Assembly (NCBI GenBank): GCA_031263835.1
Contig: JAISEZ010000233.1
Coordinates: 1-5,511 of the forward strand
Reading direction: 5' to 3'
Source: Tannerella sp.
GTDB lineage: Bacteria; Bacteroidota; Bacteroidia; Bacteroidales; Tannerellaceae
DNA: 5,511 bases
The position numbers were made by a program, and so were the translations under genes. Below are positions 1-4,906 of the stretch, piece by piece; position 1 is the stretch's first letter; every line of letters begins with the position of its first letter. The notes beneath the pieces are model-generated. The model saw only the letters and a list, made by a program, of their open reading frames with translations. It did not search any database and had not been told where the DNA came from.

Positions 1-49
1 GCGTTCGCCGTTTCCGGCAAGTTTTGCATATTACGAAATTGTGTTGCAC

Positions 50-1231
50 ATGAAGAAAATAAGAATTTCCCTGCTGGGACAGGTTGCGATAGCGATTGGA
101 TTGGGTATCCTGTTCGGACAATTTTTACCGGCGGCGGTTGCACGTATATTTGTGACGTTTAATTCCCTGTTCGGGAATTTTCTTTCGTTCTCCATCCCGT
201 TGATTATCCTGGGGCTTGTCGCTCCTGCCATTGGCGAACTGGGCAAGGGCGCCGGGAAACTGCTGGCCATCACTACGCTTCTGGCGTATGGTTCGACCCT
301 TTTCTCCGGCTTTTTCACCTTTTTCAGCGCTTCGGCCGTCTTTCCGCAGATGCTTCCGCAGACCGCGCTTTCCGCGCTGGAAAATCCGGAACATCAAATG
401 CTCGTCACTTACTTCACCATTGATATGCCGCCGTTGATGGACATCATGACCGCCCTGCTGCTTTCGTTTGTAATCGGCCTGGGACTGTCCGTCATCAACG
501 GCACGACGCTGCAAAAGGGGTTTGTCGATTTCAGAGACATCGTGACCGGACTGATTGAAAGCGTCATCATTCCCCTGTTGCCGCTGCATATCTTCGGCAT
601 TTTCCTGAATATCACCCTGAGCGGCCAGATTGCCGATATTCTGTCCATGTTTATCAAGGTGATTCTGGTGATTTTCGTGCTGCACATCCTGCTGCTTTTG
701 ATACAGTTTTCGATAGCGGGGCTGGCGGGCAGGCGAAACCCGCTGGTTTTGCTGAAGAACATGCTGCCGGCCTACGTTACCGCCCTGGGCACCCAGTCGT
801 CGGCCGCAACCATCCCCGTCACGCTGAAACAGACGCTCAAAAACGGCGTGAAGGAAACGGTCGCCGTTTTCGTGATACCGCTCTGCGCGACGATTCACCT
901 GGCCGGCAGCACCATGAAGATTGTGGCCTGCGCGATGGCCATCATGTACATGACGGGGCAGCCCGTTCTGCCGGGCGAATACAGCGGATTTATCCTGATG
1001 CTGGGCATTACGATGGTGGCCGCGCCGGGCGTGCCCGGAGGAGCGATTATGGCGGCGCTGGGGCTGCTGGGCAGTATGCTGGGATTCGACGAAACGCTTC
1101 AGGCGCTGATGATCGCCCTCTACATTGCGATGGACAGTTTCGGAACGGCATGCAATGTGACCGGAGACGGCGCCATTGCCATAATAATTAACAGAATGGC
1201 GCCGGCATTCACGGGCCGGAAAGCGGTATAA
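50..1231 (+). CDS. SLC1/DAACS-family cation symporter, divergent substrate site
   Basis: Inner-membrane secondary transporter of the dicarboxylate/amino acid:cation symporter (SLC1, GltPh-like) family, 393 residues, a normal length for the family. The chain is hydrophobic throughout. Family landmarks are the serine-rich hairpin HP1 (TQSSAATIP, residues 248-256), the unwound TM7 segment (IHLAGST, 282-288), the HP2 tip (AAPGVPGGA, about 324-332) and TM8 (D362, T366, N369, D373 in a DSFGTACNVTGD motif). Aligned by eye to GltPh, the arginine that holds the substrate side-chain carboxylate (R397) is glycine 365, and the NMDGT motif is HLAGS. Aspartate or glutamate transport is therefore doubtful, and a neutral or other substrate is more likely. 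I chose ATG 50 because Bacteroidales homologues, as I recall them, begin MKKI. The frame is open to the window start, and GTG 41 is an alternative start. First gene of a probable three-gene run. Confidence 0.9.
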   Translation: MKKIRISLLGQVAIAIGLGILFGQFLPAAVARIFVTFNSLFGNFLSFSIPLIILGLVAPAIGELGKGAGKLLAITTLLAYGSTLFSGFFTFFSASAVFPQMLPQTALSALENPEHQMLVTYFTIDMPPLMDIMTALLLSFVIGLGLSVINGTTLQKGFVDFRDIVTGLIESVIIPLLPLHIFGIFLNITLSGQIADILSMFIKVILVIFVLHILLLLIQFSIAGLAGRRNPLVLLKNMLPAYVTALGTQSSAATIPVTLKQTLKNGVKETVAVFVIPLCATIHLAGSTMKIVACAMAIMYMTGQPVLPGEYSGFILMLGITMVAAPGVPGGAIMAALGLLGSMLGFDETLQALMIALYIAMDSFGTACNVTGDGAIAIIINRMAPAFTGRKAV

Positions 1232-1248
1232 TTTTAAATGATCCTGCT

Positions 1249-1806
1249 ATGACCGAGTTTTTTGAACTGTATCCCTGGATGTTGCCCGTCGTCATTTTCT
1301 TCGGGCGTATCTGCGACGTGACGCTGGGAACGCTGCGTATTATTTTCGTAGCCAAAGGAGAGAAGAAAAAAGCGCCGCTGGTCGGCTTTTTTGAAGTATT
1401 TATCTGGGTCGTCATCATTTCACAGATATTTACCCATGCGAACAGCATGATTGCCTACCTGGCCTATGCCGGAGGATATGCGGCAGGCAATTTCGTGGGG
1501 ATTCTGGTGGAAAATAAAATAGCCTTCGGCTTTCAGATGATTCGCATCTATACGAAAAATAACGGACTGGAACTGGTGCAGCGGTTGAACAGGAACGGTT
1601 TCGGCTCCACCCATATCCACGGTGAAGGCGTCGTGGCGGAAGTCGAGATTATCGAAACGGTGGTGAGCCGGAAGTCGGGGAAAAAGGTAATGGATATCAT
1701 CCGCACGTTCGATCCGGACGCGTTTTATGTAATCGAGGATATCCGCACCAAACAAAAGGGCATATTCGAGGTCTCTTCCGCCGGAGCGCCGAGACTGGGG
1801 AAATGA
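1249..1806 (+). CDS. UPF0316 membrane protein with C-terminal DUF2179 domain (YebE-like)
   Basis: Small integral membrane protein of 185 residues, typical for UPF0316. The N-terminal part (DUF5698-like) has three likely membrane segments near residues 9-33, 43-62 and 66-88, with the characteristic RICDVTLGTLRIIFVAKG stretch (20-37). The C-terminal cytoplasmic part (about 95-170) is a DUF2179 alpha/beta domain ending in the signature FDPDAFYVIEDIR (154-166). The family is widespread, but no biochemical role is established that I know of. DUF2179 also ends the YitT-like membrane proteins and may bind a small ligand; that is inference. The ATG lies 17 bases after the symporter stop and 25 bases before tsaB, so co-transcription is likely. 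There is no Shine-Dalgarno sequence, which is usual in Bacteroidetes. Confidence 0.88.
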   Translation: MTEFFELYPWMLPVVIFFGRICDVTLGTLRIIFVAKGEKKKAPLVGFFEVFIWVVIISQIFTHANSMIAYLAYAGGYAAGNFVGILVENKIAFGFQMIRIYTKNNGLELVQRLNRNGFGSTHIHGEGVVAEVEIIETVVSRKSGKKVMDIIRTFDPDAFYVIEDIRTKQKGIFEVSSAGAPRLGK

Positions 1807-1831
1807 TTGAATTGAAAATATAGCCGGGAAA

Positions 1832-2527
1832 ATGGCCTGTATATTACATCTTGAGACCTCCACATCCGTCTGTTCGGTTGCGCTGTCGGAGAACGGACAG
1901 ACTGTCTTTGAAAAAGTTTCGTACGAAGGGCCTTCCCATGCCGCCCTGCTGGGCGTCTTTACGGAAGAAGCCATCGCCTTTGCCCGCAGCGGAGGCCGGC
2001 GTCCGGAGGCAGTGGCCGTCAGCAGCGGGCCGGGTTCGTACACCGGTTTGCGTATCGGGACGTCCATGGCCAAGGGATTGTGCCTGGGATGGGGAGTTCC
2101 CCTGATTGCCGTTCCGACGCTCAGGCTGATGGCCTTGAGGGCGCTCCGCCTCACCGGGGAAAAGGACGGCCTGTACTGTGCGATGCTGGACGCCCGGCGA
2201 ATGGAGGTCTATGCGGCGATTTACGACGCCCGCCTGCAAACCGTGCGGGAGACCCTGGCCGAAATCGTGACGCCGGAGACGTACCGTCCGTTTCTGGACA
2301 GAGGTACGGTCTATTTCTTCGGCAACGGCGCGGAGAAATGCCGGGCGGTCATCGCATCCGGGAATGCCCTGTTTCCGGAAAACGTGCATCCGCTGGCCGC
2401 CGACATGGCGACGTTTGCCGAAACAGCCTTCCGGGAACATCGCTTTGAAGACCTGGCCTATTTTGAACCGTTCTACCTGAAAGGATTTATAGCCACCACT
2501 CCCAAAAACAAATTGCCGGGAACCTGA
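1832..2527 (+). CDS. tsaB: TsaB, tRNA threonylcarbamoyladenosine (t6A37) biosynthesis protein
   Basis: Cytoplasmic ASKHA-fold pseudo-enzyme of 231 residues. In known systems TsaB pairs with TsaD and binds TsaE to transfer the threonylcarbamoyl group from TC-AMP to A37 of ANN-decoding tRNAs. Sequence support: the N-terminal strand-turn LETSTSVCSVALSENG (7-22), the PSHAALL segment (34-40), the highly conserved SSGPGSYTGLRIGTSMAKG run (64-82) and the DARRMEVYAAIYD strand (120-132). The C-terminal tail (YFEPFYLKGF) is of Bacteroidales type. Length is normal for the short TsaB form; the metal-binding histidine pair of TsaD is not expected and not seen. Last gene of the plus-strand run, followed after about 90 bases by a strong terminator. 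ATG 1832 gives the standard N-terminus. Confidence 0.95.
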   Translation: MACILHLETSTSVCSVALSENGQTVFEKVSYEGPSHAALLGVFTEEAIAFARSGGRRPEAVAVSSGPGSYTGLRIGTSMAKGLCLGWGVPLIAVPTLRLMALRALRLTGEKDGLYCAMLDARRMEVYAAIYDARLQTVRETLAEIVTPETYRPFLDRGTVYFFGNGAEKCRAVIASGNALFPENVHPLAADMATFAETAFREHRFEDLAYFEPFYLKGFIATTPKNKLPGT

Positions 2528-2545
2528 AACGGGAAAGTTATAAAG

Positions 2546-2577
2546 ATTCAATAATTCAATAATTCAAAGATTCAAGG
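2546..2577. repeat. Four tandem copies of an 8-bp unit ATTCAAWR
   Basis: Four consecutive octamers (ATTCAATA, ATTCAATA, ATTCAAAG, ATTCAAGG) start 19 bases after the tsaB stop. The first two are identical and the others differ in the last two bases. AT-rich spacer repeats like this occur after genes in Bacteroidetes. No function is evident; slippage is the simplest origin. Confidence 0.75.
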
Positions 2578-2617
2578 GCGAGCGGCGGGAATTTTATACT
2601 GTGCACGGCACACCCGA

Positions 2618-2657
2618 AAAAAGAGGCTGTCCCCCCGGTTGGGGACAGCCTCTTTTT
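2618..2657. terminator. Bidirectional rho-independent terminator
   Basis: A perfect 17-bp inverted repeat (arms 2618-2634 and 2641-2657) encloses the six-base loop CCGGTT. The core GAGGCTGTCCCC pairs with GGGGACAGCCTC and is flanked by A5 on one side and T5 on the other, so each strand gives a GC-rich stem followed by a U tract. It ends the symporter-UPF0316-tsaB transcript from the left and would have ended the decayed minus-strand gene whose stop lies at 2688. Confidence 0.92.
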
Positions 2658-2687
2658 CATCCGGATCAACGGTTTGTAACCTGTCCG

Positions 2688-2927
2688 TCAATACATTGTC
2701 TTGACAACCCGGGCGCCGGATTTTACGATGTACACTCCGCGAGCGGGAAGAGTTACCTTCTCTTCATTGCCGCCTGCAATACGCCGGCATACAAACGCTC
2801 CGCCGATGCCGTACACGCTCCACATCTCGCCCGGCACGAGACCGCGGACGTGCAGCGTGCCGCCGGCTGTCCGGAGATTCCGTGCCGGTACGCCCCGGGA
2901 AATCGCAGCCGGCAGGGAATCACATAC
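2688..2927 (-). pseudogene. 3' remnant of a secreted protein gene: type IX secretion C-terminal sorting domain
   Basis: Read on the minus strand, about 79 codons end in TGA at 2690-2688. They give a sequence close to Bacteroidales type IX secretion (Por) sorting domains: a strand like GGTLHVRGLVPGE, then MWSVYGIGGAFV, then a terminal GVYIVKSGARVVKTMY. In intact proteins this roughly 70-90-residue tail directs a large exported enzyme or adhesin across the outer membrane and is cleaved there. Here nothing precedes it: no plausible start codon, and upstream the frame runs into palindromic repeat DNA at 2928 and an in-frame stop near 2967. The body of the gene is missing, so it is called a remnant. 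The shared terminator lies just downstream, as for a former functional 3' end. A short expressed peptide cannot be excluded. Confidence 0.72.
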
Positions 2928-2957
2928 GGGCGCAGGGGTGCACCTGCGTGTGTGCCC
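2928..2957. repeat. Outlying copy of the GC-rich palindromic repeat
   Basis: Thirty bases matching 3054-3083 at 27 positions; the three differences are all C/T transitions (2933/3059, 2939/3065, 2953/3079). The copy abuts the 5' limit of the decayed sorting-domain remnant. It keeps the CACCTGCGTGTG core but pairs less well with itself than the copy at 3058. Confidence 0.75.
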
Positions 2958-2980
2958 CTGTTGCGGTCACGAAAACAAGG

Positions 2981-2996
2981 GCGGGGCATTCCCCGC
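2981..2996. repeat. Small GC-rich palindrome
   Basis: GCGGGG and CCCCGC arms (6 bp, perfect) surround the loop CATT. It lies between the two forward copies of the palindromic repeat and has no U tract, so it is not called a terminator. Probably part of the same repeat-rich spacer. Confidence 0.5.
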
Positions 2997-3057
2997 AGGA
3001 GAACAATATCAATAGAAAAATGATTAACGATTACCGGGGTGTTGCCGTTGGGCGGGC

Positions 3058-3204
3058 GTAGGGGCGCACCTGCGTGTGCGCCCATGCGTGTGCACCCCGG
3101 CGACCCCTGTGTGTGCGCCCATTCCCGTTGGGACAACGGCGACCGGGGCGGGGCGAACACACAGGGGCGAACACATAAGGGCGAACACACAGGTTCGCCC
3201 CTAC
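3058..3204. mobile_element. MITE/REPIN-like inverted repeat element (147 bp, non-coding)
   Basis: The element begins GTAGGGGCG and ends CGCCCCTAC. The terminal 26 bases at each end are inverted copies (23 of 26 match), and each end is itself a hairpin: GGGCGCAC/GTGCGCCC around CTGCGT on the left, GGGCGAAC/GTTCGCCC around ACACAG on the right. Between them, 14-base units of the GGGCGNACACACAG type point inward from both sides, with three good plus-strand copies at 3151-3192 and related minus-strand copies in 3070-3120. A 30-base centre carries a CCGTTG/CAACGG hairpin. The whole segment could fold into one long stem. It has no coding capacity; any transposase would act in trans. The boundaries are inferred from the inverted ends, and no target-site duplication was recognised. 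Confidence 0.6.
3151..3192 (+). repeat. Three tandem 14-bp units GGGCGAACACAYAR
   Basis: Units start at 3151, 3165 and 3179. The first and third are identical (GGGCGAACACACAG) and the middle one ends in TAA instead of CAG. They form the right arm of the inverted element. The first unit can pair with its inverted counterpart at 3107-3120, with one mismatch in 14. Confidence 0.85.
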
Positions 3205-3218
3205 ATGGCCGGGGGGGC

Positions 3219-3255
3219 AAAAAAAAACCGCCGCCCACCTTGCGGCGGGCGGCGG
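3219..3255 (-). terminator. Rho-independent terminator of the lipoprotein gene
   Basis: On the minus strand, 35 bases after the lipoprotein stop, a 12-bp stem CCGCCGCCCGCC / GGTGGGCGGCGG (one G-U pair) closes a GCAA tetraloop of the stable GNRA class and is followed by nine T residues (3227-3219). On the plus strand the G-U pair becomes an A-C mismatch and no U tract follows, so it is polar and serves the minus-strand gene. Between stop and stem lies a short duplication of AACCCTTT. Confidence 0.93.
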
Positions 3256-3290
3256 AATTAATTATTGTTTGCGGCAAAAGGGTTAAAGGG

Positions 3291-4835
3291 TTATTTTCGC
3301 CACGCACAACGAACGTAGTTGCTGCCGTTGCTCTTGCTGCTGATGGCCCAATTGCCATCGTAGTTGACGACCAACGCGAAGGCCTGGGAGCCCCCCGTGT
3401 TGTCGCTGTAACGGCCTCCATTTTCATACCGCTCCGTAGATGACCAATGATAATTATCTGTTAATATACCGGCTCCGGCACGATTATTCGAAGCCGGGTT
3501 TGCAGAACCTGAACTCATCGCATACAACTCTTCATACGCCGGCAAATACCAGCCCGTGCCTAAATCCTTACACAGTTGTACGGCGGAAGTACCCGCAGAG
3601 CCAGTGATAGCTGCGGTATTCGCCCGCCCATCCTTGTCCGACCTCGCACCATCATAATAAGCATCACCATTGCCACTCCAAGCCTCAGCAGTATTCGTAC
3701 CGTTATTATCAAAGGGATAGGCATTAGTAGTGACATAACAATCCACCCACTCCGAGCCATTATAACAACATTGCGTGCAAAGCGTGATTGGAAAAGTAAC
3801 ACTCGCCAGTTCAAGGGTGCGCATCACCGTGTTGCCGGCTGCGTCAGCTGCTAAAACAATGGCTTCGCCGGCGTTTGCGCTGGCGGGAGCGGTTACAGTA
3901 AACGTGCCTGCATTAACCGATTTGTCTACAACTACCGTCCAGCCTGCAGGCACGTCGAGCACTTTTACGGTGGTGGCGTTGCCCTGCGTGGTGAAGTTAA
4001 TCACACCGTTTCCACTCGACAGGAATAAGTCCGGCTGCGTGAAGGTAATGCCCAGCGGCACGTATTTCGGCAGTTTTATGGTGCTGTTGTCGGCGAGGGT
4101 AAATTCCACGCAGTCGTCGTAGGTGGTGTAGTCTATGCCGTCTTCGGCGAAGATGGCGTCGCCCGGTGCGCCGGGCTGTCCGTCGTCGCCGGTGGCTTTC
4201 ACGTAAGTCGATGTCCAGCCGGTACCGGGGGGCGTGCCGGTGCAGGCGCCGTCGGGGCAGACATACCAGTAGCCGTTGCTGCCGATGGCGACAGCCGGGG
4301 TTTTGCCGCTGGCGCCGCTGCTGCCCGGTGTGCCGCTGCTGCCCGGTGCGCCGCTGCTGCCCGGTGCGCCCGGGTCGCCTTTCGGCCCGGTTACCGGGAG
4401 TTTATTTCCCTCGCCGTCCTCCAGCCATTCGCCGTTGAGCGTCCAGTAATATGCGCCGCTGTTTTCGGGGAACTGCGCCACGCCGATTTGCGGGGTGGCG
4501 CCGTCGGCGCCGGTGTCGCCCGTTTCGCCTTTGGCGCCGTTCCGGATGGTGGCCCGCTCGCTTTTGACGAAGTCAATGTAGTAGCCGCCCGGTGCGGGGT
4601 TGTCGAACTTTGTCACGCCGGTTACATAATCATTGTTCTGCAGCGCCGCTACGAGCGTGTGCAGGGAGCCGAGGTTGTCGTTCACGACCGTCTGCCACGC
4701 CTCAAGCGCCGCCAGCCGTTTCGACTGGCTGTTCAGCTCGTTCCATACCTTGCTGTCGTCGTACCTTTGACAGCCATTCCCGGCAAGCAGAAGCGCCGCC
4801 AACATAATGGGTAGAATTTTTTTCATTGCTTTCAT
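3291..4835 (-). CDS. Modular surface lipoprotein: DUF4988-like N-terminus, collagen-like stalk, C-terminal DUF1566/Fib_succ_major-like domain
   Basis: 514 residues. The signal peptide is 1-21 with lipidated Cys22 in AGNGC, a weak lipobox. CQRYDDSKVW starts a DUF4988-like region with a coiled coil (about 28-60). Gly-X-Y tracts are at 100-114 (five triplets), 150-179 (ten) and 216-227 (four), broken by small segments such as YYWTLNGEWL and YWYVCPDG. Residues 262-348 look like a beta-sandwich. Residues 350-514 contain LGTGWYLPAYEEL (425-437), YHWSSTE (462-468) and YVRCAW (507-512), marks of DUF1566 / Fibrobacter-major-paralogous domains with a C-type-lectin-like fold; nine cysteines lie after residue 190. 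It is probably an outer-membrane-anchored binding protein with a stalk and a ligand-binding head; ligand unknown. ATG 4835 follows an A-rich leader; ATG 4826 is equally possible. The C-terminal coding part is AT-rich up to 3411, then switches to C-ending codons. Confidence 0.9.
   Translation of the reverse strand: MKAMKKILPIMLAALLLAGNGCQRYDDSKVWNELNSQSKRLAALEAWQTVVNDNLGSLHTLVAALQNNDYVTGVTKFDNPAPGGYYIDFVKSERATIRNGAKGETGDTGADGATPQIGVAQFPENSGAYYWTLNGEWLEDGEGNKLPVTGPKGDPGAPGSSGAPGSSGTPGSSGASGKTPAVAIGSNGYWYVCPDGACTGTPPGTGWTSTYVKATGDDGQPGAPGDAIFAEDGIDYTTYDDCVEFTLADNSTIKLPKYVPLGITFTQPDLFLSSGNGVINFTTQGNATTVKVLDVPAGWTVVVDKSVNAGTFTVTAPASANAGEAIVLAADAAGNTVMRTLELASVTFPITLCTQCCYNGSEWVDCYVTTNAYPFDNNGTNTAEAWSGNGDAYYDGARSDKDGRANTAAITGSAGTSAVQLCKDLGTGWYLPAYEELYAMSSGSANPASNNRAGAGILTDNYHWSSTERYENGGRYSDNTGGSQAFALVVNYDGNWAISSKSNGSNYVRCAWRK
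4312..4365 (-). repeat. Three tandem 18-bp units coding for the collagen-like stalk
   Basis: Units start at 4312, 4330 and 4348 on the plus strand and are identical except for one C/T change at 4331. Read on the minus strand they encode a hexapeptide of the PGSSGA/T type, so copy-number change alters stalk length by six residues without shifting the frame. This is the most repetitive and most GC-rich part of the gene and a likely site of slippage or assembly error. Confidence 0.9.
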
Positions 4836-4866
4836 TTTTTTATTGGTTTTGTAAAACAGGTTTGAT

Positions 4867-4894
4867 GTAGAGACGCGAGGCATCGCGTCTCTAC
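4867..4894. repeat. Perfect 12-bp palindromic repeat GTAGAGACGCGA...TCGCGTCTCTAC
   Basis: Two perfect 12-base arms (4867-4878, 4883-4894) enclose GGCA. This sequence type, recalled as a widespread dispersed palindrome in cyanobacteria and some Bacteroidetes, lies in the 71-base gap between the two minus-strand genes, 12 bases after the upstream stop. There is no U tract, so a terminator role is doubtful; in RNA it would form a strong hairpin that could protect or separate the two cistrons. Its ends (GTAG...CTAC) match those of the element at 3058-3204. Confidence 0.85.
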
Positions 4895-4906
4895 AGCGTT
4901 CAATTC

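Noticed and set aside
3..53. Possible 3' end of an upstream gene in frame 3, with TGA at 51-53 overlapping the symporter ATG
   Set aside because: The 16 codons give no recognisable protein; an ATGA overlap is suggestive but not enough to call.
125..898. Long minus-strand open frame opposite the symporter
   Set aside because: Its Gln/Arg/His-rich composition is the mirror of hydrophobic codons of the real gene; no recognisable domain.
1238..1252. Tiny ATG-initiated frame (four codons) overlapping the UPF0316 start, and a similar six-codon one at 1803-1823 before tsaB
   Set aside because: Such short frames arise readily by chance; no ribosome-binding signal or conservation can be shown from one sequence.
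1420..2154. Minus-strand frame spanning the UPF0316/tsaB junction
   Set aside because: Crosses two well-supported genes and has no domain signal; a shadow frame.
2601..3023. Plus-strand frame of 140 codons in the gene-poor spacer
   Set aside because: It runs through the terminator hairpin, opposite the sorting-domain remnant, and into palindromic repeats; low-complexity composition.
2928..3204. CRISPR array
   Set aside because: Repeat units are 14-30 bases, adjacent or inverted, with no regular unique spacers and no cas genes.
2753..3427. Minus-strand frame of 224 codons
   Set aside because: Overlaps the lipoprotein 3' end, its terminator and the repeat cluster; repetitive PLRP/GTHAGAP-like peptides come from the palindromic units.
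4836..4906. Bacteroidetes-type promoter (TTTG / TAnnTTTG) before the lipoprotein
   Set aside because: No convincing -7 box was found in the 71-base gap; co-transcription with the upstream gene is as likely.
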